DNA of 64,000 bases from Doryteuthis pealeii (GCA_023376005.1 CM042152.1:79592417-79656416), one strand, 5' to 3'. Shown: positions 31,984 to 41,835, counted from the stretch's first letter. Notes: generated by a model from the sequence alone, not told the origin. Numbers and translations: made by a program.

Positions 31984-32290
31984 TTGTATTATTCGGACTA
32001 TTGTCATCATCTTTATTGTTATCTGTACATTTCGGCCAATGTACCCTCCGGCCTTCTTCAGGTATTTCTTGTTAGACTCAGGAACCTTCTGGTTGTAATC
32101 GGAAGCATTCACAGAACTCTGAACCCAACCCTTTATTCAATCCATGGGGGTATCCTGTTCTCATTCCGCTAACCATGACTGGGTACAGGTGTTAAACTGT
32201 GTTAATTATTATTCTATGTTACTGTCACCCTTGACTGCAGCCCAGAGATAACTGTCACTTAGAACTGTATTAAACTCAACAGTTATATCA
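31984..32290 (-). repeat. CTGAAGA-family repeat, single copy
   Basis: On the minus strand it ends with CTGAAGA (32061-32055), A, GGCC, a 12-base loop, GGCC, GAAA (32033-32030) and AATAAA (32017-32012). Upstream are GGTTCCTGAG-type bases, GGTTGGGTTCAGAGTTCTGT, GGAATGAGAACAGG and CAGTCATGGTTAGCGG, also found at 9560-9770. Toward 32290 it has AGTTCTAAGTGACAGTTATC. The same unit forms head-to-head pairs at 9363-9785 and 44650-44872. Confidence 0.7.
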
Positions 32291-32458
32291 ACTACACTAT
32301 GTGTCCAACAATTTTGATATTGTTTACATAATTAATCCACAATTAATACAATTATCATTAAAAGAGTAAAAGAAAATCATTAGTAGATTTAATATCTAAT
32401 TTCAACTGATTTTGTAATTAAAAAAAAAACAACAAAAAGCACTTCCATTTTAAGAGTA

Positions 32459-32740
32459 GTAAGTAAAGTCGGCAGAGTGGCCTATTGTTGGTATCAGCCA
32501 GACGAGGAGTCTATCCCCTTTTCTCTAGTGTTAGACCAGGAAGATCGCTTTTCTTTCTTTTTTTTTTCTTTTTTTGCTGATGTTGAGCACCACACCTACT
32601 TTCAAATTCCTATTTTACCACACAGATCAGATTACCCAAACTGTGCTACTCATTGAGCGAGTTGGTGAGGACCAGTATCTAACCTAGAACCTTGCAATTC
32701 CTAGGTGAATACTCTATTGACAGAGCCAAACCAGCCCCCT
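32459..32740 (-). repeat. SINE-A copy
   Basis: In reverse: AAAGTCGGCAGAGTGGCCTA, TTGGTATCAGCCAGACGAG, CCTTTTCTCTAGTGTTAGAC, a T-rich insertion at 32540-32575, ACCACACCTACTTTC, TGCTACTCATTGAGCGAGTT, ACCTAGAACCTTGC (box B) and TTGACAGAGCCAAACCAGCC (box A). Confidence 0.8.
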
Positions 32741-32761
32741 TTTTAAGAAATATATTATAAT

Positions 32762-33125
32762 CATTACATTTAGCATTCTGGCAGTGATGCTGATAGCTTT
32801 TTGGTTTAGTGCATCCTGGGACACACATATTTGCTTTGAATGAGTCCCCAGAAATTTGATGAGACCCAACTAAAGTTTCTTAATAAATTGTAGGGTTTTT
32901 ATTTATGACCTGAGGAAACAACTAAAAGCTGACTAACTCCTACCTTGTAACCTATCCCGCGTAATTCCTTTCTAAGAAAATATTGAAATATATTTACAGT
33001 TAGCTTGAAATGGTGAGGGAAGGAAAAAGAAAAACACTGTGGATATGATTTTACTGTGTCCTTTTAGATTTTTATGTGTCAGGGACGCAGGATGTGTACC
33101 TAACAGCATCTCTGCTCTGGTCAGA
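32762..33125 (+). repeat. X-element copy, long
   Basis: Starts ATGCTGATAGCTTTTTGGTT, TAGTGCATCCTGGGACACAC, ATATTTGCTTTGAATGAGTC, then the 3' part shared with 24268-24480. About 360 bases; it defines the family's longest form together with 35497-35735. Confidence 0.75.
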
Positions 33126-33244
33126 AAATCCTGATAAAAAAAAAACATTTAAAAATGTACCAGTCGGCTTGGGATGGTTCAGTCAACAATAATTAAGAGA
33201 GGAAATATAGATATTAGCAGCCAAGTACAAAAAACCAAACCTGT

Positions 33245-33248
<4 letters not shown>

Positions 33249-33280
<32 letters not shown>
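33249..33280. repeat. Poly-A homopolymer of about 30
   Basis: Uninterrupted A run. Its length in a real genome cannot be trusted. Confidence 0.9.
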
Positions 33281-33283
<3 letters not shown>

Positions 33284-34140
33284 TATTTTTTCAGTGAAAA
33301 ATTATTAGGTTAAACTGTTTAGAAAGCAGAAAACTGGTAGCAATCCACTCCTTAAAATAAACAACTTGAGAAATTGCAGAAATAAGTTAACTACTCCCAA
33401 TTTTATATTTGCATATGAAACTATTTACAAAGACAGAAATTAAATGTCTACAATATAGTTCCTTGGATATTCAACATGCTTATTCCAGCAAGTTTTCCAT
33501 TGGTCAAAGCACCTTTGAAACACTTATTTTTATATGGTCTTAAGCTGTGCTATTTCTTTTAATGTCTTCCTGAAGTCTCTTTGCCTCGAGATGAATTTCC
33601 AATTTAGGAAACAAGAAAAAAGTTGTATAGAGCTTATTGCACTTGCACAATCTTGTGTTTCATGATGAATATGCCACTGACCTGTAAACTACATGTCTAA
33701 CCATTTACAATGCACAGCATCATAGAGACAGCACAAGATTTCCAAGTAATACTCTTTGGTGACACTTTGACCTCCAAAATTATATTCATATTGAAATACA
33801 CCCTCTTTGTCTTCTTTCTTAGTTTTTCCTTACATATATAATGTGTGTGTGTGTGTGTGTGTGTAGCTATGTATGTATTGCAGCAGGGGAAAATTGAAAA
33901 ATTTACAATAAGAGTAAAAAGCTAAATAATAGACCATTCTGTTCTTCTCATAAAGAGAGAAATTGAAGGAAAAGGACAAGTGATACAGAAAAAATATAAG
34001 AAAGAAAGTGAGTAGCAGAAAGAGAGAGGAGGTGAACATGCAGAAGTGATAATACTAATCTGTTTCAATCAAACATAATGAAAAGAAGAAAAGAAAGAAA
34101 AAAAGAGTGAGAGAGAGTTAAATCAGGATTATTATACTTC
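33281..34140. other. No recognisable gene; (GT)n near 33842
   Basis: Unique-looking sequence with a (GT)n of about 22 bases at 33842-33863 and purine-rich patches at 33950-34110. No convincing exon. Confidence 0.5.
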
Positions 34141-34144
34141 TTAC

Positions 34145-34235
34145 ATCTTGAACTATTTTGTAATAGCTCTTAAGTAAAAAATATCAAACGTTATGATTAA
34201 ATTATCATACTGTGGTATATCCACAGGTCCTGCTA
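34145..34235. repeat. Dispersed repeat shared with 59690-59785
   Basis: TAATAGCTCTTAAGTAAA, ATTAAATTATCATACTGTGG and TATATCCACAGGTCCTGCTAG closely match AATAGCTCTTAAGTAAAC, ATTAAATTACCATACTGTGG and TATAACTACAGGTCTTGCTTG at the second site. Confidence 0.65.
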
Positions 34236-34317
34236 GTATTAAATATTTCTTTAAAATATGCATAGAAACAGATAATTTACTCAGAAGAGTAAATAAAATA
34301 CCAAATCTTTTACAATT

Positions 34318-34545
34318 TTTTAAGGTGTGTCCCTGTGGCGGAGTGGTTCACATGCTGAACTGTATAGTAAGTTCAAACTTTAGTCACACTATTACGTTCA
34401 CTTTCAGACTAATACCCTTGGGAAAGCTATGAACTCACTCACCTCCCCATTTATGGGTTAAATAGTACTACTGCTTTTTCTACAAGGATGGTTTTGGCAT
34501 TAAATAATCTATGAAGGTTGATATTAAAAAAGAAACCAAATAATT
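34318..34545 (+). repeat. SINE-C, near full length
   Basis: tRNA-like head TGTGGCGGAGTGGTTCACAT with TAGTAAGTTCAAACTTTAG as box B, then body ACGTTCACTTTCAGACTAAT, ACCCTTGGGAAAGCTATGAA and ATGGGTTAAATAGTACTACT, and tail TTTCTACAAGGATGGTTTTG plus GCATTAAATAATCTATGAAG. The tail is the unit amplified in tandem at 34756-35090. Confidence 0.75.
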
Positions 34546-34649
34546 TTGTAAGCTGAGCTAATAACACGTCTAAAAACATAGTAATTATATAATTGAATAT
34601 TTTATATAAAAAATTATTTCTATAAAAATTATTTTATATATTTTAATTA

Positions 34650-34702
34650 CACACACACACACATATATATACATATATACAAGGTGTGTCATAAAAGTAT
34701 AA
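34650..34702. mobile_element. (CA)n-(TA)n and solitary mariner-like end
   Basis: A short CA/TA run followed by TACAAGGTGTGTCATAAAAG, the terminal motif of the 7106 and 31341 elements. The opposite end is missing. Confidence 0.5.
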
Positions 34703-34755
34703 TAATCTGCATTTATCAGAATGGGAATTTTTCAAGTTATGGATTAAAAAGAAAC

Positions 34756-35090
34756 ACTACTGTTTTCTACAAGGATGGTTTGTGAATTAAATAATCTATG
34801 AAAGTTGATATGCCATAACACAAAGTAACCAATCTGCCACTAGTGTTCTTCTACAAGGATAGTTTTGGCATTAAATAACCCACAAGGTTGATATGCCATA
34901 AAACAAAGTAACCAACCTGCCACTAGTGTTCTTCTATACGGATGGTTTTGGCATTAAATAACCCACAAGGTTAATATGCCATTAAACAAAGTAACCAACC
35001 TGCCACTAGTGTTCTTCTATACGGATGGTTTTGGCATTAAATAACCACAAGGTTGATATGCCATTAAACACAGAAACCAAACAATTTTGT
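34756..35090 (+). repeat. 83-base tandem array of SINE-C tails
   Basis: Units begin ACTAGTGTTCTTCTA at 34839, 34922 and 35005, exactly 83 bases apart, with a partial unit before and after. Each unit is GGATGGTTTTGGCATTAAAT, AACCCACAAGGTTGATATGC, CATTAAACAAAGTAACCAA and CCTGCC. The flanks AATTTTGTAAGCTGAGCTAA (34541) and AATTTTGTAAGCTAAGCTAA (35083) bracket the whole region, which indicates local duplication. Confidence 0.85.
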
Positions 35091-35483
35091 AAGCTAAGCT
35101 AATAACACGTGTAAAAATACAAATTTGACAACATTTATGGTCAACAACATTCCAAAATAACAATGGCAATAATTGGAAGTAATTAATAAATAACAATTAG
35201 TCATTTAGGAAAATAAATGTCTTTATAACATCTCGCCTCTAAAGGTCAGCTTAGTAGTCAAAAAAAAAAAAAAACTATCTGAAGAATCTTGTACTAACGG
35301 GGGAGGGGGGAATAATCAGGCAAAGATTTTAGATTTTTATACTTTTATTTTTATAACAAATCCTTCAAAAATATTTGGGCTTATTTGCCAAAACTAAAAA
35401 AAAAAAAAAAATTTTTTTTAAATTAATCTGGAACATTGTGAAAAACATTTCTCACCATCAGATGCAGTTTAGTTTTATAGCAA

Positions 35484-35735
35484 GTACCCCCCCCCCCCAG
35501 GGATGCTGATAGCTTTTTAATTTAGTGCATCCAGGGATACACATATTTGCTTTGAATGATTCCCGGGAAAATTTATGGGTCCCAACTAAAGCCTTCTAAT
35601 TCCTACCTTGTAACCTATTGTGTAATTCATTTCTAAGAAACTATTGAAATGTATTTACAGTTAGCTTGAAATGATGAGGGAAGAAAAAGGAAAAACATCA
35701 GGATGCATGGATATGAATCTATCAGTATCTCTGCC
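35484..35735 (+). repeat. C run and X-element copy
   Basis: A G-element snippet (ACCATCAGATGCAGTTTAG at 35454) ends in about 12 C, followed by GGATGCTGATAGCTTTTTAA, TAGTGCATCCAGGGATACAC, CCTACCTTGTAACCTATTGT, GTTAGCTTGAAATGATGAGG and CTATCAGTATCTCTGCC. It is the third X-element copy. Confidence 0.75.
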
Positions 35736-36445
35736 ACCAAACACGCTTTTTTCTTTTTTTTTTTTTTTTCTCTTTTTTTTCTTTTAATCGTGGGGTCTTA
35801 CACCTCAGCCAGTCAGTGTATTCAATGATTTATAAAGAGAGAACAAAGCCTAAAATAAAATGTTAGCTCTGTTCCAGAATAATTATTACATTTGCATATA
35901 TATTTTATACTCTAAATATAGCAACTATTATGGAACAGAGATATAGTATAAAAGAATTACTATTAAAAGAACAATACAAAAATAAATTAGAATCCACATC
36001 CCATTTTCTAATTATAAAGTAAAAGAAAATCAGTACAAAATAAAATCTCTTGTAAATCCTGTCTGTCTGTGTGTCTCTCTTATCTATTGTATGGACTTTG
36101 AAACAGGAGATAAATGTATGTATAGTCGTAGTCATAGATACAAGTTATGAGTGAAAAGTCTATGAGTGTTTAAATGAGATCAATGACATGTTTAAAGGAA
36201 GTGTTTAGATATCAATAAACTTTTCCTGACACTCCTCAGTAAAATTTAACTGAAAACAACAACTGCATTTAAAGTTTGGATTTTTCAATGATGTTATTAT
36301 TCAATATTAAAAAACAAAATGTTTTGTTTTCTTTTTTCAAAATAACATTGTCTGATATTGTTAAATAACAGAATAGCTGTATCTATTATTTTCACAGTAT
36401 GGATTTACCCAACCCCTCTCCTCACAAGCAGGTCATCAATTTCTA
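35736..36445. other. No recognisable gene
   Basis: A T-rich run (35750-35785) and AT-rich sequence. The small lysine- or phenylalanine-rich frames are unremarkable. Confidence 0.45.
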
Positions 36446-36640
36446 AAGTGGACTTTAACAGACTTAAATTCAGAATCTTCTTTCCCCTTGACCGGTTGCC
36501 TAACCAACGTTAAAGAGCCCAGTTTGACCCACTATTTACCCATAGCTGGAGGGAGAATAGCTGGATATACACTTTTTAAAAACCTTGTTCAGGATTTAAA
36601 CTTGAATTGCCAAGTCCATTTTCAGTTGAGAGGAGAGTAG
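36446..36640 (-). repeat. SINE-B partial copy
   Basis: Plus-strand words TTAAATTCAGAATCTTCTTT, CGGTTGCCTAACCAACGTTA, AGTTTGACCCACTATTTACC and TGTTCAGGATTTAAACTTGA are the complement of the SINE-B body and box B. Confidence 0.65.
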
Positions 36641-36719
36641 GCTTCAATAATAAGATATATATAAGATGGGGTAACATAGACAAAGTCAAAAGTGCTGATG
36701 CAATTTTCAAACCATATAT

Positions 36720-37562
36720 ATACCTGTTTGTAAATAGTAAAATGTGTTTATTAAAAAAAATTGAGTATCCATTAAGAATTAACTTATTTCAAAATTTTGT
36801 CGGCATTAAATGACCCACTGAGGTAAAACCAAATCATTCATAATTTATAGTCTTGTAATAATTATAACCAAACTTTAATTGAATCAGGAGTTAAGTCTGT
36901 GCAGTTAAATGTTATTCTATTATGCTTATAAAATAAAAGAATTTTTCTTTTTCCAATTGAAATTTACTTCTTTAAATTTAATAGAATTAATATACTAAGC
37001 TATTTCATTTATTTACTGTCGCATTACAAATTAAAAAAAAAAAAGCTTTTAGCATTAAAACACTATACACAAAAAAGGGATAGACATATCAGAATATTTT
37101 TCAAGTATAAAGTGGGATGATAATAATAAAAACATGATAAAAATGTATGACTCAGAGTTTCCCATTGTCCATCATCAAGTGAATTAGTATCCAACACATC
37201 TGACTTTAAAGTATTCAGGTCAGCAGACATGTTGAATATTATCTCATTTAAAGATCAACAGTTTTAAATAAATCAAATAGCTTAGTATATTAATTCTATT
37301 AAATTTAAAGAAGTAAATTTCAATTGGAAAAAGAGAAAATTCTTTTATCTTATAAGCATAATAGAATAACATTTAACTGCACAGACTTAACTCCTGATTC
37401 AATTAAAAGTTTGGTTATAATTATTACAAGACTATAAATTATGAATGATTTGTTTTTACCTCAGTGGGTCATTTAATGCTGACAAAATTTTGAAATAAGT
37501 CAATTCTTAATGGATACTCAATTTTTTTTAATAAACACATTTTACTATTTACAAACAGGTAC
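36720..37562. repeat. Inverted repeat, arms about 300 bases
   Basis: 36720-37015 (starting ACCTGTTTGTAAATAGTAAA, containing TTGTCGGCATTAAATGACCC and AGGAGTTAAGTCTGTGCAG) is the reverse complement of 37258-37562, with about 96 percent identity by eye. The spacer is 37016-37257. The outer end of the right arm runs directly into a G-element, so the left arm is an inverted duplicate of a G-element 5' module plus its neighbour. Confidence 0.85.
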
Positions 37563-37832
37563 TACTACTTCAGGTCAGAGTGGACCTGGAAGTAATGGTG
37601 ATGAAGGGGTGCTCCACATTCCCCAAACCTCCAAAAGTGGAACCTAACCATCAGATAGAGTTTAACAGAGATAAAAAGGGGTTGGGACTTGCCATAAGGG
37701 CAATAGGCTTGGGGCAATCATATAGGTGCTATGGCTTGATGTGACAAGCTGATTGAGTCAGAGAGGGCCTCTAGCCCAAGTAAGGGCCAAAGTGGAGTGT
37801 TACATGTCATGGACTGCCCAGCCAATAAATTA
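37553..37832 (+). repeat. G-element copy
   Basis: GGTACTACTACTTCAGGTCA, GAGTGGACCTGGAAGTAATG, GGTGCTCCACATTCCCCAAA, CAATCATATAGGTGCTATGG and TTACATGTCATGGACTGCC. It is interrupted by the mariner fragment that starts at about 37833. Confidence 0.8.
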
Positions 37833-38080
37833 TGAAGGTCAATCCGAAAAGTAAGGTCTGCAATGTGCTGGGGATTCAGGGAAACTGTTCATGCAAGTAT
37901 TGGCAACACTGTTGTGTTTGTTAAGCATGTGCCTGCTTCTCTGCCACACTCAGTTTTGGCTTGGCAGTTGTTTCTGATGGAGCTCCCGATTGATGCTACT
38001 GGTAAGTGTGAAGTTTGCTCAGTTATTCGGTTTTTGAATGCAAAAGGCACCGATTGAAATTCATCGCCAATTATAGATGT
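37833..38080 (+). mobile_element. Truncated mariner element
   Basis: The segment begins GGTCAATCCGAAAAGTAAGG, a mariner-type terminus also seen at 30232, and runs through about 140 bases of leader into the first codons of a transposase (37977 onward). It ends abruptly at about 38080, where unrelated sequence begins, so more than 80 percent of a normal 1.3-kb mariner is missing. It inserted into, or lies beside, a G-element. Confidence 0.65.
37977..38077 (+). pseudogene. Mariner transposase N-terminal remnant
   Basis: From the ATG at 37977 the frame reads MELPIDATGKCEVCSVIRF then LNAKGTD and a stop. The CEVxSVIRFLNAKG stretch matches the first helix of the helix-turn-helix DNA-binding domain of mariner transposases. 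Shifting frame by one base just before the stop restores IEIHRQL, the continuation usual in that family, and then a second stop occurs. So the remnant has a frameshift and is truncated after about 33 codons; the catalytic DDD domain is absent. It would bind nothing and cut nothing. The start is chosen because family members begin at this position relative to the helix-turn-helix. The longer frame upstream from 37863 is leader sequence. Confidence 0.7.
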
Positions 38081-38092
38081 CAAAAACAAAAA

Positions 38093-38164
38093 GGCAGGAT
38101 TTGAACCTGTGTGCACATTGCCCATTGGATTTCAAGTCCAATGCCTTAACCACTCAGCCATCAA
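38093..38164 (-). tRNA. tRNA-Ser(UGA)-like relic
   Basis: The minus strand reads GATGGCTGAGTGGTTAAGGC (D arm, box A), ATTGGACTTGAAATCCAAT (anticodon arm, loop CTTGAAA, anticodon TGA), a variable arm and CAGGTTCAAATCCTG (T arm, box B). These are typical of eukaryotic tRNA-Ser. The flanking bases that should form the acceptor stem do not pair, and the first T-stem pair is A-C. It is therefore a tRNA pseudogene or the head of a tRNA-Ser-derived retroposon rather than a working gene. Confidence 0.6.
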
Positions 38165-38675
38165 AATAACATTAATTCTATTAGACTTATATTTATTTAA
38201 TATTTAATCTCTTCTGATATTAATACTGTAAAATATGCTATAAAAATGTACATTAAAGATAATGACTGGTTGTCCTGAAAATTGCAATTCTCTTTGTGTC
38301 ATAGATCTGTACAACTTTTTTGAGCAAATAATAATAGATATTTGGTTTTATTTATCAACACAAAAATACTTATCTAAAAAATGTCATTTGAATGGATTGG
38401 ATTGAAAACAATTGTTTTTTTTTTATAAATATCCATCATTGTTGTCTAAAAGAAAGAAAATAGTTTTGTCTGGCCAAAGAATGGATCAAAAATAGATGAA
38501 TTGAAAATGGAATTATTTGCTTTGTAATTTTATCATCAACATCCATTTTGAATCTACCATTGGTCAAATGTTTTGTCCTGAATTTTGTTAACCTTTGCCC
38601 AGTCAACAATTTCATCTTGCCATCAGTCAGATCTTTTCCTACTATAGATATCTACCCAACCACTCAGCTATAGGC
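38165..38675. other. No recognisable gene
   Basis: AT-rich sequence with no named repeat. Confidence 0.45.
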
Positions 38676-38860
38676 AGGATGTGACACAAGGTCAATTTTA
38701 AGCACAGTCAAGCTGGTTTGAATTCAGAGTTTTTCCTTTTAGACTAGTTGCCTACTCAAGGCTAAAGTGTGTTTGTTTATTTTGTTTTACATCATATCAA
38801 TCTCAGTGGATCATTTAATACTGACTAAGTTTGGGATTTGTAGCAATAGTTTGGTAGAAA
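38676..38860 (-). repeat. SINE-B fragment followed by G-element 5' module
   Basis: AGGCAGGATGTGACACAAGG, AGCTGGTTTGAATTCAGAG and TAGTTGCCTACTCAAGGC are the SINE-B 3' half in reverse. From 38788, TTTTACATCATATCAATCTC then GTGGATCATTTAATACTGAC is the G-element 5' module in plus orientation. Confidence 0.65.
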
Positions 38861-39237
38861 ACAAATGTATGTATATATATATTTGAACAATTGTTCAATT
38901 CCTCATATTTTTGAGTCCAATCCCATTTCTTTTAGAAAATGTAAAATCCTGGATGGTCTTATTTTTGTGACAAGTTATTTTAAATTATTTGCTTGGTAAT
39001 ATTTTGTTCACACTAGATCAAAGTCTACACACTCTAACAGTATATGTTTCACTGTAAATCTCTCTTGACATGTATTGCATATTGGGGATTCTGTGCCCTC
39101 TAGTAAATGATGATGTGAAGGTGGGTCAGTAAAACTTGTTCTTTTCTACTTTTGTTGTATTTTAAGTTCCATTCTCCAGTCGTAAAGGAGACACTGGTAG
39201 TGTAGCAGTTATCATAATAGAACGGTACCAAAGAAAT

Positions 39238-39548
39238 AAGCATAATATGAGGCACATATAGCATAATGGTTATCATCATAGAAATGGAATTGGCGACCAG
39301 AGTTCAAATCCTTGACAAGGCTGTTTGCATTTCACTTTCACGCTAATGCCCTTGGGAAAGGCATGAATCCATCTCTTCTCACCCCAGCTATGGATAAATA
39401 GTAGAGATGACAGAGTTATTTAGCTTTGGTTCAACAATAAGTTTCTGAGAAGGAAAACTGAATTCAAACCAGCTGTACTCCACTTAAAAATTGACCTTGT
39501 GTTGCATCCTGCCAGTAGCAGAGGAGTTGAGTAAATACACACCCACAG
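39238..39548 (+). repeat. SINE-B, near full length
   Basis: Head AGGCACATATAGCATAATGG (box A region), box B CCAGAGTTCAAATCCTTGAC, body GCTGTTTGCATTTCACTTTC, GGGAAAGGCATGAATCCATC and ATGGATAAATAGTAGAGATG, and 3' end ATCCTGCCAGTAGCAGAGG then GTTGAGTAAATACAC. Its tail abuts an inverted copy. Confidence 0.8.
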
Positions 39549-39554
39549 CTAAAA

Positions 39555-39735
39555 AGAACCCAGTCTGCCCTACTATTTCCCCATAACCAGGAAGAGAAAA
39601 TATGGATTCATACTTTTCCGAAGGGCATTTGCATAGAGTGAAACACCAGCAGACTCATCCAGGATTTGAACTCGGGTCGCTGATTCTATTTCCAACCAAA
39701 ATAACCATTATGCAAGATGCACCTCTTCTATACTG
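39555..39735 (-). repeat. SINE-B, inverted neighbour of the previous copy
   Basis: GAACCCAGTCTGCCCTACTA, CATAACCAGGAAGAGAAAAT, GGATTCATACTTTTCCGAAG, TCCAGGATTTGAACTCGGGT (box B) and AACCATTATGCAAGATGCAC (box A). The 3' third is missing where it meets the plus-strand copy. Confidence 0.8.
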
Positions 39736-40065
39736 ATTATTATTTGTTTTTTAGCACTGTTCTATTAACTTTCTGTACCATCTGTTATTCAACCTTCAAG
39801 CTAAGTGGTCTCTACCCACTTTTATTTTTGTTGTTCAATAACTTCTAATATATTTGGTCTGCTTTCTGATACATCTTGATCTCCGTGTGACAGGATTTCT
39901 TTTATAGAGATTTCAAAATCTATATTGATTTGTCGTCTCTCTTTCATATATGAACAATGATTATTTCAAAACATGAGAAAACTTCACCAAATTGTTGCTC
40001 AAAGTAACAACGTTAAAAACAGAATGTAGACATTTGAAAAGAAAGCCAGTTAAAATAATTGACAA
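39736..40065. other. No recognisable gene
   Basis: Mixed unique sequence without a frame or family match. Confidence 0.45.
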
Positions 40066-40074
40066 GATACAGGT

Positions 40075-40168
40075 GGATTTTTGTTTGTTTTGCTCCATGG
40101 CACATCAACCTCAGTGGATCATTTAATACCTACAAAGTTTTGAAATAAATTCATTCTGGATGGGTACT

Positions 40169-40203
<35 letters not shown>

Positions 40204-40385
40204 ACACATTTTTTCTATTTAACCCATAGATGGGACCCTAACAGGTACTACCACTCTTTGTTATAGTGGACCTGGGAGTAATGGTAATGAAGGGGTACTC
40301 CACATTCCCAAAGCTCCAAAACTGAAACTTGACCATCAGAAAAAGCCAGTATTGAACCCAGAACCTTGTGGTTCCTAAGTGGATC
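40075..40385 (+). repeat. G-element copy with poly-T
   Basis: TGCTCCATGGCACATCAACC (5' module), TCATTCTGGATGGGTACTCA, a T run of about 30, CCATAGATGGGACCCTAACA, GGTACTACCACTC and GGACCTGGGAGTAATGG. After 40340 it switches to a SINE-A piece (AGTATTGAACCCAGAACCTT, GTGGTTCCTAAGTGG in reverse). Confidence 0.8.
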
Positions 40386-40871
40386 CTGAAGTAGCAAACA
40401 TCTAAAGTTTTGATATGGATGCAAGAGTTAAAAGAAGAAAAACAAACACTTCACAATTCTATTTTTAGCAAATGTAAATTCATTTCTAGATGATTTTTAT
40501 CTACTCCTATTTTGAATATTACAATAAGGCATTTTCTCTTCTTTGCATCCATCTTTATCTCGACATGTTCACACATCTTATAAAAATATTTCTAACACAA
40601 TTAATCTATTATATAATAATGTCCACTTTATTTCTTGCCTTATCTGTCTGAGGTAAACTCCTTTAAAAAATAAAAAATAAAAAATAAAAAAAAAAAAGGT
40701 TCCAAAATGTACTAAAATATAAATGCTACTTAATTTCACTAAAACAAAACCTCAAAGACTGAATATCTTTAGTCTATCAGTGTTAAGTTATTTTGTACAA
40801 ATGGACAAATGAATTTAGTTTATTCAAACACATTACAACAATTGAAATGATCAACAGACCAATCTTCTTTG

Positions 40872-41529
40872 GGTAATAAAGGACTATTTGCTCGTAAATT
40901 CCTACCATAAAATAAACTGAACCCTCATTTTATGTCCGTGTTTTTGCAAGAAAGTTTTATTTTTCTTGTACCCGTTATTGTACAATATTAAATATATTTT
41001 ATTTATTTATTTTAATATTCAGTTCAATGTTTATATTCTAAAAGTTTTATTTTGTGAGAATGTTTAGTTTTAAAGTGGGGGCTTGTTTTACAATTTAGGC
41101 ATAAATTGGATCATCCTTTTATGACCGTAATTTTGTTTTTTCGTCGACGATGATTAAAATCTGACGTTTTTATTTTAGATTACCAAAGCCAAAAAGAAAA
41201 GAAATAACAACAACAACAAAAGGTGATATTCAACTTTTTACTCGTAAATTCCTACCATAAAATTAGGCTTGGGCATTTTATGGTAGGAATTTACGAGTAA
41301 AAAGTTAAAGTGTAAAAACGAACCCCCACTTTAAAACTAACCATTCTCATAAAATAAAACTTTTAGAATATACACATTGAAGTGAATATTAAAATAAATA
41401 AAGAAAATATATTTAGTATTGTAAAATAATGAGTGCAAGAAAAATAAAACATTGCAAAAACACGGACATAAAATGAGGGTTCAGTTTATTTTATGGTAGG
41501 AATTTACGAGCAAATAATCCTTTATTACC
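40872..41529. mobile_element. Foldback DNA transposon with 8-base target duplication
   Basis: The element starts GGTAATAAAGGACTATTTGC and ends with the complement GCAAATAATCCTTTATTACC. Both sides carry the direct repeat CTTCTTTG (40864-40871 and 41530-41537). The arms are about 215 bases (40872-41085 and 41310-41529) at high identity, with matching blocks CATTTTATGTCCGTGTTTTT, TTAGTTTTAAAGTGGGGG and CTCGTAAATTCCTACCATAA. The centre holds an extra hairpin at 41236-41305 built from the same CTCGTAAATTCC module. There is no reading frame, so it is non-autonomous. Eight-base duplications fit hAT, P or Merlin-type elements; the ends alone do not decide. Confidence 0.85.
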
Positions 41530-41576
41530 CTTCTTTGTATGAAACAAGAAATTTTCTTACTGAAATCTAGGATTGA

Positions 41577-41835
41577 AAAGGGCCAGGTTAGCTCAGTCGG
41601 TAGAGCGTTCTGTTTGAAACCACAAGGTTCCTAGTTCGATACTGGCCCTCGCCAACTTAGCGAATGAGTAGCAAAGGGATCTCTGTGATAAAGTGAGGAG
41701 CTGATGGTAGATGTAGCGCTCCACCTCAGATGCTAAAATAATCTCCTTAGTCTAGCGCTATTGAAAAGGGGATAGACTCCCTCGCTGTCCGGCTGATACA
41801 GATATTAGGCCTCCCCGACGACAACGACTTACTAT
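41577..41835 (+). repeat. SINE-A, best-preserved full-length copy
   Basis: Box A GGTTAGCTCAGTCGGTAGAG, box B AAGGTTCCTAGTTCGATACT, then CTCGCCAACTTAGCGAATGA, AGCTGATGGTAGATGTAGCG, CTCCACCTCAGATGC, TCCTTAGTCTAGCGCTATTG, GGATAGACTCCCTCGCTGTC and GGCTGATACAGATATTAGGC. About 255 bases. The tRNA source is not certain; the head matches the GGC..TAGCTCAG..GGTAGAGC class. It lies 40 bases after the foldback element. Confidence 0.9.

Noticed and set aside
34756..35090. 83-base tandem array as a possible CRISPR
   Set aside because: Units are uniform with no repeat/spacer alternation, and the sequence derives from a SINE tail in a eukaryotic genome.
37863..37976. Upstream in-frame extension of the transposase remnant
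   Set aside because: It lies in the mariner leader region and the family's usual start fits 37977.
38093..38164. Functional tRNA-Ser gene
   Set aside because: The flanks do not form an acceptor stem and the first T-stem pair is mismatched, so it is listed as a relic.
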